From NCBI GenBank assembly GCA_947495915.1, contig CANMAW010000003.1, positions 248,001 to 312,000 on the forward strand: a DNA stretch of 64,000 nt, written 5' to 3'. The position numbers were made by a program, and so were the translations under genes. Below the pieces are notes generated by a model that was not told the DNA's origin, did no database searches, and saw nothing but the letters and a program-made list of their open reading frames with translations. This DNA comes from Maribacter algarum (ex Lu et al. 2025) (nom. illeg.) (GTDB lineage: Bacteria; Bacteroidota; Bacteroidia; Flavobacteriales; Flavobacteriaceae). Of the stretch, positions 44,117 through 53,700 are shown piece by piece (position 1 is the first letter of the stretch; each line of letters begins with the position of its first letter).

Positions 44117-45316
44117 ATGAGAAAATTATTATTCTTTTTTACAGCGCTCGTTTTAGGTACTACAAGTATCTTAGCTAGTACATCTGATGATAAGGTTGCA
44201 GAACGCAATGCTTATCGATATAACAAATCTTTCATATTTGTAGAACAAGGCATTACGTTTTCAGTTTATCCTGACGGGGAATTTGATTTTTATGTTGACA
44301 GCCGATTAGGAAACAGAAGAAGAAATGTAACTTTCAATTCTGGTTTCGATTATAGTCCTTATGCACAATACGATGATTATGGAGCCGTAGTTCAAGTAGA
44401 GAATATTCCTATCTTTTATGACTATTATGGTCGTGTTTCACAAGTGGGTGATATCAATATCAACTACAGAAACCGTAGGGTGTATAGCGTAGGTAACATG
44501 TTTGTATTCTACAATAACCGCGGATTTTACGATTACCATACCGGATATATTAATAGTTTCAATAGGTTTTATGTTTACCGACCATTTCATAGGTTTTTTG
44601 CAAGGCCGGCTATAGGATTTAGTTTAGTATTCAACAGACCTTATAGAAGATATTATAGTCCTATTCGATATACTTTCTATAATCCATATAGATATAATAA
44701 AAGAAGAGCTTATGCTAAAGTAGGTCGTGAACATCGATACAACAAAGTTCGTAGAGAACGATCTACGATTTATAGAAATGACAAAAGGGTTGCGGTACGT
44801 GACAATGCCCGTAGAAGCAATAGATCTGTAGCACGTAATAACAATGTAGGGCGTACAAATAAAAATGCGCAGCGAGGAAATAATGCTAATAGAACGGTTA
44901 CTCGAACAAATCGTACAGTAAGAAAAGCTGATGGTAGAAATACCACGGTAAGAAGTAGTTCTTACAGAAAAGGAAATGCTACTTCTAATAGAACTGTGGT
45001 AAAACGAACACCGCGAAGTACAACTGTAAAAAGAAGTACTACGGTTAGAAAACCGCAAACAAGTAGCAATAATAGAACGGTACGAAGCACCACCTATAGA
45101 ACTCAGCGTTCGGCAGCCAAACCTGCACAACGTAGTTCAAGAAGTATTGCAAGTAGAAGTACGAGCTCTAGATCTGTAAGGCAAGCTCCTGCAGCGAGAA
45201 ATTCTAGAAGTACTGTTAGTAGAAGTACCTCTTCAAGATCGGTTCGAAAAGCGCCGGCAAGAAGCGCAAGAAGTAAATCAAGTGCTAATACCTCAAGAAG
45301 TAGAGGAAGGCAATAA
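44117..45316 (+). CDS. exported protein with long Arg/Ser/Thr/Asn-rich low-complexity tail
   Basis: This is a 399-residue protein with a Sec signal ending near ILASTSDD. The first half (about residues 30-195) is Tyr/Arg/Phe-rich and looks structured. From about residue 200 to the end there is a very basic, low-complexity region with repeated units such as RSTSSRSVR (twice, each followed by an Ala/Pro-containing segment) and NRTVR. The function is unknown. The high charge suggests contact with polyanions in the envelope. It is behind a promoter with an operator candidate. Confidence 0.75.
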   Translation: MRKLLFFFTALVLGTTSILASTSDDKVAERNAYRYNKSFIFVEQGITFSVYPDGEFDFYVDSRLGNRRRNVTFNSGFDYSPYAQYDDYGAVVQVENIPIFYDYYGRVSQVGDININYRNRRVYSVGNMFVFYNNRGFYDYHTGYINSFNRFYVYRPFHRFFARPAIGFSLVFNRPYRRYYSPIRYTFYNPYRYNKRRAYAKVGREHRYNKVRRERSTIYRNDKRVAVRDNARRSNRSVARNNNVGRTNKNAQRGNNANRTVTRTNRTVRKADGRNTTVRSSSYRKGNATSNRTVVKRTPRSTTVKRSTTVRKPQTSSNNRTVRSTTYRTQRSAAKPAQRSSRSIASRSTSSRSVRQAPAARNSRSTVSRSTSSRSVRKAPARSARSKSSANTSRSRGRQ

Positions 45317-45343
45317 AAATAGTTTTTAGGTTGGTTAGTTGTT

Positions 45344-45380
45344 ACCTCCGTAGTAGATTTATCTGCTGTGGAGGTTTTTT
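45344..45380 (+). terminator. terminator of the Arg/Ser-rich protein gene
   Basis: A 15-bp stem with three G-T wobbles (left arm 45344-45358, right arm 45361-45375) closes on a two-base loop and is followed by six T. Confidence 0.85.
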
Positions 45381-45446
45381 ATTTCGCTAGAATAAAGAGA
45401 ATATTAATGCCATATTTAGCAATGAGATAAATAAATATAATTGACT

Positions 45447-46928
45447 TTAATTACCAAGTGAACCACCTTGCCAATGTTTACCTATGAATTTATTTATTAC
45501 GGCATTAACATCTTCGGAAATATTTAAACGATATAAAAGAAACATATAAATCAGCACCATCGGAACACTCTTCAAAATAATGTTTACTATAGGATGAAAT
45601 GAAAAATTAATAAAATAGAAACACATGGCAGTTCCTATTAAAAGGAGTAAAACTTTCAATGAATTAGTAGTAAACGGAAGCATTCCAAATTTCTTTCTCA
45701 CATATAATAGCTTTATCGAATTGTATATAAAAAAGGCAATAAAACTAGCGAATGCTGCACCATCTATACCGTATTTAGGAATAAAATATAGGTTCAAAAG
45801 AATGGTTATTATAGCTAACATTACTCCCATCACCAATACCGCCTTATAATAATCTGAATTGTATAAAATGGAATTATTATTTCCTAGTACAGAATCATAC
45901 ACCTTAACCAACCCAATAATAACTACTACAGTATATCCGCCACCATATGCCTCCGGAAGTAAAACATATAACTCGTTTAAGTTTAAAATTATCAATAAGA
46001 ATATAATACCAGAAGCGATAAATAGTGTTAAAGAACTTTTTTGATAAAGCGTTTTTAAACCAGGCATATCATTCTTATTAATCAAAGCAGCAGTCATCGG
46101 ATAAGTTATTTGATGCATGCTACGAGAGGGTACAATGATAACGATAGCTATATAAGTTGCAATACCGTAATAGGCTACGTTTTCAATAGAAATAAATTGG
46201 TTTAACATCACCTTATCAATTTCTAATAAAACAACAGCAGCCGAACCTCCTAAAACTATTAAAGCACTATATATCAAAATAGATTTTGTTTTTTCTGGCC
46301 AATGAAAATCGAATTTTGGCCTACGTAAATGAAACGCATATAATTTCATGATGATTACTCTCAAAATTTGTAGCGCTACCATTGCCTTTAAAAAAACAGC
46401 CACGGTAATAACATCATAGGCGACTAATATTAGCAAGAACATGGTTCCAGCACGTGTAAATATCTCTTTCATGAAGTTGCCAAAAACTGATTTCAGATGC
46501 ACGCGGGCCCAAGCGTAGAATATTTCAAAGTAGGCTAGTGAAAGCCCCATCAGAAAGATATACCAAACATATTTATCGACAATGGCGTTAGTTTCAGATA
46601 AAAACCCAGCTATGGCATCATGAGCAAAATAAGTCACCCCTAAAAAAGGTAAAACCACCGCTAATGGTAGAAGTAACATTAGGGTTAAAAAACTATCAAT
46701 ATGCTGTGGCTTGGTAAAACTACTGTAATATTTCACCAATGTATTTTGAACACCAAAAGTCACAAGTGGCATTAAAATTAAAGAGGCTGAAAGTAGAAAT
46801 GTCACTAAGCCGAAATATTCAGCTTTTAAAAAATTAGTATATAAAAAAAGTTGATTAATCGCTCCAAGTCCAAAACCAAAATAGGTTATTAAAGTATTGT
46901 TCAAAGATTGTTTGAGTACAATGCCCAT
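45447..46928 (-). CDS. Wzx-type polysaccharide/lipid flippase
   Basis: This 493-residue integral membrane protein has about 14 helices, in the MATE/MOP superfamily. The opening LKQSLNNTLITYFGFGLGAINQLFLY is the typical first helix of oligosaccharide flippases, and the polar loops are short. It likely moves lipid-linked glycans across the inner membrane. It is the last gene of a minus-strand unit with GT4 and YfhO, and its start touches the GT4 stop (one-base overlap). Confidence 0.88.
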   Translation of the reverse strand: MGIVLKQSLNNTLITYFGFGLGAINQLFLYTNFLKAEYFGLVTFLLSASLILMPLVTFGVQNTLVKYYSSFTKPQHIDSFLTLMLLLPLAVVLPFLGVTYFAHDAIAGFLSETNAIVDKYVWYIFLMGLSLAYFEIFYAWARVHLKSVFGNFMKEIFTRAGTMFLLILVAYDVITVAVFLKAMVALQILRVIIMKLYAFHLRRPKFDFHWPEKTKSILIYSALIVLGGSAAVVLLEIDKVMLNQFISIENVAYYGIATYIAIVIIVPSRSMHQITYPMTAALINKNDMPGLKTLYQKSSLTLFIASGIIFLLIILNLNELYVLLPEAYGGGYTVVVIIGLVKVYDSVLGNNNSILYNSDYYKAVLVMGVMLAIITILLNLYFIPKYGIDGAAFASFIAFFIYNSIKLLYVRKKFGMLPFTTNSLKVLLLLIGTAMCFYFINFSFHPIVNIILKSVPMVLIYMFLLYRLNISEDVNAVINKFIGKHWQGGSLGN

Positions 46929-48199
46929 TAAATTATGGTTGCTAGTTTTCTGGTCAATTCTCTACGACTGAATTGGTTGATATTTTCAGAAGCAACTTTT
47001 AAAGTCGCAGTTTCATATTGTTGAAACCAGTTAAGAAGCACATTCTTTAATTGAAAATGGGCGTTATAATCAAAAATTGCACCTGTCTTGGTCGACGCAA
47101 CAATATCAGCTACTTCCCATTTCTGAGGGCCTATTCCTATTATTGGTCTTTCTGCTGCCATATATTCAAACAACTTACCCGGAATTATACCCCGCGTTTC
47201 TTCAGAATCAATTTCTGATAATAATAATACTTGAGATTTTCTTTGGTATTCTAAAGCCTCATCATGTGAAACATAGCCCAACAAATTGGTGTACTTCTCT
47301 AATCCAGATGCTTTTATAGCTTCTAAAGTATCTTCACTTAAAACTCCTATAAACTGAAGTTTTAATTTATTTTTAAAGCTTTCATGTTCTTTTACTAACT
47401 CCCCAAGTACTTTCCATAAATTCTTCGGATTTCTACCAGTTAACATTGAACCGATGTGTGAAATTGTAAAATATTCATCAAGAGTAATTTTTGAAGTCAC
47501 TATATGATCAAAACCATTAGTAATTACCGTTATATTTTTTTGAGTAATACTCTTGAATTCGTTCTTAGTGATATTGCTTGTTACTAAAATCTCATCAGCC
47601 GTGGTCAAGACCAATTGTTCAAGTTCTTTGTGCCTGTTTTGAGCGGTTTTCGTCAATTTTAATTTTTTATGATACCCAATTGACGTCCACGGATCTCTAA
47701 AATCTGCAATCCATTTGACCTTTTTAAACAGTTTTAAATGATAACCGATCAAATGAACACTATGTGGGGGACCCGTGGTAATAATGGTTTGTATATCTTC
47801 TTTTTCTAAAACATCATATAAGTATTTTACAGACGGCCGTACCCAATATTTTCTTGCATCAGGAATAAAAAGATTACCCCGTATCCAAAGCATGCACTTT
47901 TCTACAAATGATTGATTTTTAGTTGCAATAATGCCCGAGCTAATTTGTTTGGTCTTTTTTCTAGAAAAGATACTTGCCAAGCGATAAGGTTCAAAAATTG
48001 GGTGTTTATAGATTTTAATATCGCCAGCAACTTCATCTAAAAAACTTTTATCTATCATAGGATAGGTCGGGTTCTCAGGAATATAAACTACAGGTTCAAT
48101 ATTAAAATCGCTTAGGTATTTTACGAATTTCAGCCATCGCTGTACACCAGGACCTCCCGCTGGAGGCCAGTAGTAAGTAATGACGAGCACCTTTCGCAT
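46928..48199 (-). CDS. family 4 glycosyltransferase
   Basis: This is a 423-residue GT-B enzyme. The N-terminus VLVITYYWPPAGGPGVQRWLKFVKYL is a classic donor/acceptor loop of this group, and SEIDSEETRGIIPGKLFEYMAAERPIIGIG is the nucleotide-sugar binding E-x7-E-type region. WIADFRDPW is also typical. The sugar is unknown. It sits between the YfhO gene and the flippase with one-base overlaps, so all three are probably made together for an envelope glycan. Confidence 0.9.
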   Translation of the reverse strand: MRKVLVITYYWPPAGGPGVQRWLKFVKYLSDFNIEPVVYIPENPTYPMIDKSFLDEVAGDIKIYKHPIFEPYRLASIFSRKKTKQISSGIIATKNQSFVEKCMLWIRGNLFIPDARKYWVRPSVKYLYDVLEKEDIQTIITTGPPHSVHLIGYHLKLFKKVKWIADFRDPWTSIGYHKKLKLTKTAQNRHKELEQLVLTTADEILVTSNITKNEFKSITQKNITVITNGFDHIVTSKITLDEYFTISHIGSMLTGRNPKNLWKVLGELVKEHESFKNKLKLQFIGVLSEDTLEAIKASGLEKYTNLLGYVSHDEALEYQRKSQVLLLSEIDSEETRGIIPGKLFEYMAAERPIIGIGPQKWEVADIVASTKTGAIFDYNAHFQLKNVLLNWFQQYETATLKVASENINQFSRRELTRKLATII

Positions 48200-50643
48200 T
48201 AGCCTTGTGGTTTTTCTTCTTTCTTAGATTTCCAGAATGAAAATCCTATTCCTCCTAAAACAACAAGTCCTAAAAGAATTGAACTTGCTAAAGTTATTTG
48301 GCTTCCAATTCGTACCACTTCTGGTTCGAATTTAAATTCTATTTTATGTTTTCCTTCCGGAATTTGCAATGCACGAAGTACATAATTGACTCTAAAATGC
48401 TTTGCTAAGTTTCCATCGATATAAGCATTCCAGCCATTAGCATAATACATTTCTGAAAAAACAGCGACTCCAGCGAATTCATTGTTTGATTCATAAATCA
48501 AATCATTAGGTTGATAATTTACTAATTCTATAGAAGCTGTAGAATCTCTACGAAATGCAAAACGATTAATATTGTTAAAGTCATCAACATTTACAACAGC
48601 TTGGTTTTTGGTATCTAAGCCTTCTAACGAAGCAATTTCTTCATCTGCATTATTCACTTTTTTCAATTCTGAAATAAACCAAGCATTTCCGTTAGCCTCA
48701 GGGTTCATGGCAGGATATCTTCTACCCTCTTGATCTTGTTGTACAACATACTTTACGTTCAACATATTTAAAATAGCCATATTCCCTTTTGCTAAATGAT
48801 AGGTGAACAGGTCTTCCATACCTGCGGGTTTCGCGGCATGATACCCACTGATTGACTGATGAAAATATGCCGTTCGTGCGCTGCTTAAACCTTCAGCTTG
48901 ATCAAAAACACGATATACACTTTTGTCATTTTTGATTTGTTTGTCTAAGGCAGTTTCTTGAAATGGCTCATTCATATTACGCTTCGAAACAAAATTATCA
49001 TTGTTAACATACCGTAAATTAACGCCTACTAAATCAATTACAATCAAAAGACCAATAGCAATAATTGCAATGTTTTGTTTCAGTTTACCTTTTAAATAAA
49101 ACCAAATCACAGCGGCAGATAACAGAACAAAAATTATAGAACGAAACAAATCATTAGTGTAAACCATTTTTCGATCTGCTTTTACAACATCAGGTAATTC
49201 TTCCATACCAGTAACACGAAGCTGTTGATCTGAAGGTGCTGAAAAATCGAACATACCTTTAAACACAAACAAAAGAACACCCAAACCTAAAACGGTGAAA
49301 AAAGATATTTTAAGTGACTGCCACTTTTCTTTAGATGCAATAGCTGGGTTAAAAATTGCGGCCAAGGCCAGAATAGCCAAAACTGGCGCACAGAGTTCTA
49401 GGATAACTTGCACTGAAGATACGGCCCGAAATTTATCGTACAACGGAAAATAGTCGATCATAAAATCGGTAAGTAAGCTAAAATTCTTACCCCAAGAAAG
49501 AAATAACGACATGAGTACTCCCCCTAAAAGCCACCATTTTGACTTGCGTTTTACCAGAATTAATCCTAAGATAAATAGAAAGAAGATAATGGCTCCGATA
49601 TATGCTGGCCCTGAAACCCCAGGTTGATCTGCCCAATACAATGGTAAACCAGAGGTGAATTCTAAAGCCCTACTTCGAGGTAAACCTTTTTCTACTAGGT
49701 AGTCGTAGGTTTTCGAATCTGTTCCTAAATTTTCTTGAGATGCGCCACCAAAAAGACGGGGTACGAAAAGGTTTAATGATTCGCTAATTCCGTAACTCCA
49801 ATGGGTTATATATTCTTTATCTAACCCTTTAGATGGCTCTTTTCTACTACCATCTACATTGATAGTTAATTTAGAAGGGCCACGAGTACTCCAATCAGCA
49901 TATTCTTTGGTAGCCATTAATCCTGTTGCATTGGCTGCAATACCTAAGGTTACAGCAACAAGAAGAATTCCTACAGAAATAAAGAAGTGTTTTAAGTATT
50001 TTTTACGAATGGCATCAATTAAATAAACTATACCTAAAATGAGAACCAACAACATAAAGTAATACGTCATTTGATAGTGATTGGCTCTAATTTCTAAGGC
50101 CATAGCTACGGCAGTTAGCACAAAGCCCCAAAGGTACTTTTTGCGAAATACCAGAATAATTCCACCTAATAAAATTGGTAAATACCCTAAAGCATGAGCT
50201 TTCGCGTTATGGCCTGCTCCAAAAATAATGATCAAGTATGTTGAAAAACCAAAAGCTAAAGCACCAACTATTGCGAGGCGATAATCAACCTTCATACAAC
50301 ATAAAAGAATGTAAAATCCTACAAAATAAAGGAATAAGTAATCTGCGGGGCGAGGTAAAAATCGAATTAAACTATCTAACTTTTTAACGTAATCATGCGG
50401 ATAATAGGCTCCTAATTGATAGGTAGGCATACCTCCAAAAGCACTATTCGTCCAGTATGGTTCTTGATTGTCATTTCGCTTACGAAAGTCATTTTGTTCT
50501 TTGGCCATACCAACAAACTGCTTGATATCATATTGCTCTATTACCTTACCCTGCATTACAGGACTGAAATAGGCTACGGCCGCAACGATGAAAAATACTG
50601 CTACAAAAAAATGGATGAAGAATGCTTTTAATCCTTTACGCAT
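48199..50643 (-). CDS. YfhO family membrane protein
   Basis: This is an 814-residue protein with about 12-14 hydrophobic segments in the first 560 residues and a soluble C-terminal domain. It is of the YfhO type, related to glycosyl transfer onto lipoteichoic acids or surface glycans. Motifs include the N-terminal SPVMQGKVIEQYDIKQF and the later YANGWNAYIDG region, typical of the family. The C-terminal helix anchors the end. Its role in glycosylating a lipid carrier is family knowledge plus context. Confidence 0.85.
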   Translation of the reverse strand: MRKGLKAFFIHFFVAVFFIVAAVAYFSPVMQGKVIEQYDIKQFVGMAKEQNDFRKRNDNQEPYWTNSAFGGMPTYQLGAYYPHDYVKKLDSLIRFLPRPADYLFLYFVGFYILLCCMKVDYRLAIVGALAFGFSTYLIIIFGAGHNAKAHALGYLPILLGGIILVFRKKYLWGFVLTAVAMALEIRANHYQMTYYFMLLVLILGIVYLIDAIRKKYLKHFFISVGILLVAVTLGIAANATGLMATKEYADWSTRGPSKLTINVDGSRKEPSKGLDKEYITHWSYGISESLNLFVPRLFGGASQENLGTDSKTYDYLVEKGLPRSRALEFTSGLPLYWADQPGVSGPAYIGAIIFFLFILGLILVKRKSKWWLLGGVLMSLFLSWGKNFSLLTDFMIDYFPLYDKFRAVSSVQVILELCAPVLAILALAAIFNPAIASKEKWQSLKISFFTVLGLGVLLFVFKGMFDFSAPSDQQLRVTGMEELPDVVKADRKMVYTNDLFRSIIFVLLSAAVIWFYLKGKLKQNIAIIAIGLLIVIDLVGVNLRYVNNDNFVSKRNMNEPFQETALDKQIKNDKSVYRVFDQAEGLSSARTAYFHQSISGYHAAKPAGMEDLFTYHLAKGNMAILNMLNVKYVVQQDQEGRRYPAMNPEANGNAWFISELKKVNNADEEIASLEGLDTKNQAVVNVDDFNNINRFAFRRDSTASIELVNYQPNDLIYESNNEFAGVAVFSEMYYANGWNAYIDGNLAKHFRVNYVLRALQIPEGKHKIEFKFEPEVVRIGSQITLASSILLGLVVLGGIGFSFWKSKKEEKPQG

Positions 50644-50813
50644 GGGTAAATTTAGTGGTTGATTCTGCTAAAATACAGAATGAAGTAGTTTGAAGTTTTT
50701 GTTTTACCAATAAATTTTGAATTTAGAGGTCAGAAATTGTAGTATTTCAAGAATCTAATTAGCAAATAAGCATATTTTAAGCAATTTTCACAGTTAAGTG
50801 AGATCACCATGGT

Positions 50814-51080
50814 TTATTCAATCTCCTCAAAATCAATATAATCACCTACCGTATTTGAAGAACTTTTTTTTCTTGAAGGTTTCTTATCAATTATAACATC
50901 ACCAACCCTTTCCTCATGAGTTGAATGTTGTTGCTGAGAAAAATCGCCAAACCTTTCTTTAAAATGGGCCTCGGTTTTTTTGGCTGCGTAATTTATTATT
51001 TTAGGTGCAAAGAGCTTCCCTAAAAATCTAAAAAGATAATAGAAGAGACCTATAATTAAAATCGTTTTTAATAAAGCCAT
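50814..51080 (-). CDS. DUF4834 family small membrane protein
   Basis: This is an 88-residue protein with one N-terminal membrane helix (LLKTILIIGLFYYLFRFLGKLF) and a basic/Gln-rich tail ending in an acidic patch. The layout matches DUF4834, found in Bacteroidota next to YfhO genes. The function is unknown. It lies upstream of YfhO by 170 bases on the same strand. Confidence 0.8.
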   Translation of the reverse strand: MALLKTILIIGLFYYLFRFLGKLFAPKIINYAAKKTEAHFKERFGDFSQQQHSTHEERVGDVIIDKKPSRKKSSSNTVGDYIDFEEIE

Positions 51081-51273
51081 AATATTTATAATGGATTATA
51101 TCAAAAATACAATTCTCACGTTGTTATAGATGGATAAAAGTCTTAAAATAATAATAAAACCTACGTAACACAGCTACAAAATACTTGCTACGAGGTTAAA
51201 ATTCTGGGTTTAATCAGTTTTTAGTAGCTATTAAACCACAGAATTATATTCATAAATTGAAACGAACTAGGTA

Positions 51274-52356
51274 ATGAAATACGTGTCACTACTTTTTTTA
51301 CTTATACTACCATATATAGGGTTTTGTCAATATACTGATGTAATCAATTCTAATCGACCAGGCCTATCGGTAAGTGCTTATGCTGTGGGTAAGAACGTTA
51401 TTCAAATTGAAGCTGGTTTACGATATGAACAAAGTGATCACAGCTTTTTGAATACACAATCTAATTTATGGGGTACTGATGTTTCCCTTCGTTACGGACT
51501 ACTTTTCGAACAATTAGAAATTAACTATGAAGGCACCTTTCAGAATAGAAAGTCAACTTTTAACAACTTAGGAATTGAAGAATCTTTCTGGAATTTTTCA
51601 AGAAACCGATTAGGGTTGAAATTTCTGGTTTATGATCGATATAAGTCACCTGAGCGCAACAAACCTAACTTATATAGTTGGCGAGCAAATAATGTTTTTC
51701 AACTAAAAAACTTAATCCCTTCAGTTTCAATCTATGGTGGAGCCACTTTCAATTTGGGTGAAAATCCTTTTTATTTAGGCGACCCCACGGTTTCATACCG
51801 GGCAATGGTTGCCACACAAAGTAGATTAACACCTCGTTTTGTTTTCATAACCAACTTTGCCTATGATCGTATTTCAACCGATTTTCCTGAATTAAGTTAT
51901 TTGGTTTCTTTATCATATGCCTTTAGAAACCCGAAGTGGAGTACCTTTGTTGAACACCAAGGTATTAATAGTGATCGCTATGCTGATCTTTTAATTCGAG
52001 GTGGTGTAGCTCATTTATTAAAAGAAAACCTTCAAGTTGATATGAACTTAGGTGCAAGTTTTAAAAATACCCCATCTAGAATTTTTATAACCGCCGGAAT
52101 GTCTTATCGATTTGATTTTCATAAAGATAAAGAGATTCCTATTGAAGACCAAGATGCTGACCAAAATGGCGGAGCAATTAAAAAGAACGCCATGAAAAAG
52201 AAAAAGGACGATTCTAAAGATAAAAAAGATAAAGGCACCGGCGCCGAAGATATAGATTTAGGTCCTTCAAAAAAACAACTCCGAAAGCTTAAAAAAGCAG
52301 AAAAGAAAAAGAAAAAAGAGAAGAAGAAAAAAGATGAAGGAGTAATAGAGTTTTAG
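51274..52356 (+). CDS. outer-membrane transporter-like protein with Lys-rich C-terminal tail
   Basis: This 360-residue protein has a Sec signal (LLFLLILPYIGFCQ) and an alternating beta-strand body that fits a flavobacterial outer-membrane channel-like protein (phenol-degradation pathway type). From about residue 290 there is a highly charged tail with runs of Lys, Asp and Glu (KKQLRKLKKAEKKKKKEKKK). A tail of this kind is unusual for a barrel protein and would face the periplasm or cytoplasmic-side linker. The substrate is unknown. Confidence 0.72.
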   Translation: MKYVSLLFLLILPYIGFCQYTDVINSNRPGLSVSAYAVGKNVIQIEAGLRYEQSDHSFLNTQSNLWGTDVSLRYGLLFEQLEINYEGTFQNRKSTFNNLGIEESFWNFSRNRLGLKFLVYDRYKSPERNKPNLYSWRANNVFQLKNLIPSVSIYGGATFNLGENPFYLGDPTVSYRAMVATQSRLTPRFVFITNFAYDRISTDFPELSYLVSLSYAFRNPKWSTFVEHQGINSDRYADLLIRGGVAHLLKENLQVDMNLGASFKNTPSRIFITAGMSYRFDFHKDKEIPIEDQDADQNGGAIKKNAMKKKKDDSKDKKDKGTGAEDIDLGPSKKQLRKLKKAEKKKKKEKKKKDEGVIEF

Positions 52357-52501
52357 GCTTTAATAACACCAACATTTCTAGTTCATTTTCAGTTTACTTT
52401 CTTTGATTTTATTCGTACACCGAATTTCATGTAATCATTTGCTGAATAGTAATTTTATGCTACGTTAAATATCGCTAAATTGCGATTTCCAAAAAAGCAC
52501 T

Positions 52502-53620
52502 ATGGTCACCCTCAAAGAGGCGGTTTCAAAATCAGAATTAAAACTATTTGTAAAGTTTCCTTTTAAACTGTATAAAGACTCGGAGTATTGGGTTCCGCCT
52601 ATTATTACTGATGAGCTGGAAACCTTCGATAAAACCAAAAATCCGGCATTTAAAAATGCGGAAGCCAGCTTTTTTTTAGCCTACAAGAATAATACTGTGG
52701 TAGGCCGTGTGGCTGCTATCATCAATAATTTAGAGATTAACCAACAACAACTTAAAAAAATGCGCTTTGGTTGGTTTGATTTCATTGACGATACAGAGGT
52801 TTCTGAAGCACTGCTTAATAAAGTAGCTGAAATAGGCCAAGAACATCAACTTGAATACATGGAAGGGCCAGTTGGTTTTTCAAACTTGGATAAAGTCGGA
52901 GTTTTAACCGAAGGTTTTGATCATATTGGTAGTATGGTTACTTGGTATAATCATTCGTATTATCAAAAGCATTATGAACGTTTAGGGTTTGTAAAAGAAA
53001 AGGAGTACATGGAAAATAAATTTCCAGCTGGTAACGCAGATCCTGCCCTATTTACTAAACTCAATGATCTTATCAAAAGACGATATGGTTTACGCGAAGT
53101 CAACTTTGTAAAAAGTAAAGACATCATGCCTATGGTAGATCAAATGTTTGATTTGTTCAACGAAACCTATTCTAAACTATCTTCATTTGTACCCATAACA
53201 GATGTTCAAAAGTCGTATTTCAAGAAAAAGTATATCAGCTTTATTAATCCCGAATACATTAAATTCATTGTTGATAAAGAAGATAAATTGATTGCTTTCG
53301 CCATTGTAATGCCATCGTTTTCTAAAGCCTTACAAAAGGCCAAAGGAAAGCTTTTTCCGTTTGGCATTTACCATTTACTTCAGGCCAAGAAAAAAAGTAA
53401 AGATGTTTATTTTTACCTCATCGGAATTCACCCTGAATTTCAAAACAAAGGAGTTACAGCAATCATTTTCAATGAGTACTATAAAACGTTTAAAGCCAAG
53501 AAGATTGACATGTGTTATCGCACACCTGAACTAGAAGAGAATATTGCGATAAAACAAATGTGGAAACATTTCGACCCAGTGGTATATAAGCGCAGAAGAA
53601 CCTACAGAAAAAATTTATAA
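52502..53620 (+). CDS. GNAT-like acyltransferase family protein
   Basis: This is a 372-residue protein. The first 150 residues include FPFKLYKDSEYWVPP and GNAT-like strands (AYKNNTVVGRVAAIIN), and the second half has YLIGIHPEFQNKGVTAIIFNEYY, an acetyl-CoA loop pattern. It thus looks like a tandem GNAT arrangement of the kind annotated as GTP-binding or hypothetical YghO. No nearby gene hints at a substrate. A function in lipid or peptide acyl transfer is only a guess. Confidence 0.75.
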   Translation: MVTLKEAVSKSELKLFVKFPFKLYKDSEYWVPPIITDELETFDKTKNPAFKNAEASFFLAYKNNTVVGRVAAIINNLEINQQQLKKMRFGWFDFIDDTEVSEALLNKVAEIGQEHQLEYMEGPVGFSNLDKVGVLTEGFDHIGSMVTWYNHSYYQKHYERLGFVKEKEYMENKFPAGNADPALFTKLNDLIKRRYGLREVNFVKSKDIMPMVDQMFDLFNETYSKLSSFVPITDVQKSYFKKKYISFINPEYIKFIVDKEDKLIAFAIVMPSFSKALQKAKGKLFPFGIYHLLQAKKKSKDVYFYLIGIHPEFQNKGVTAIIFNEYYKTFKAKKIDMCYRTPELEENIAIKQMWKHFDPVVYKRRRTYRKNL

Positions 53621-53700
53621 AAAGGGTTCAAATAAAAATTCCAAATACAAGATAACTGCCTATCTTAAATTTGGAATTATTAATTCTATCAACAATTGAT

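Noticed and set aside
44624-45130. Minus-strand Ser/Thr/Ile-rich frame inside the Arg/Ser-rich protein gene
   Set aside because: An artefact of repetitive codons; its composition mirrors the repeats of the real gene.
44870-45300. Tandem DNA repeats resembling a CRISPR array
   Set aside because: Repeats are short, irregular and coding (RSTSSRSVR units); there are no spacers of constant length and no cas genes.
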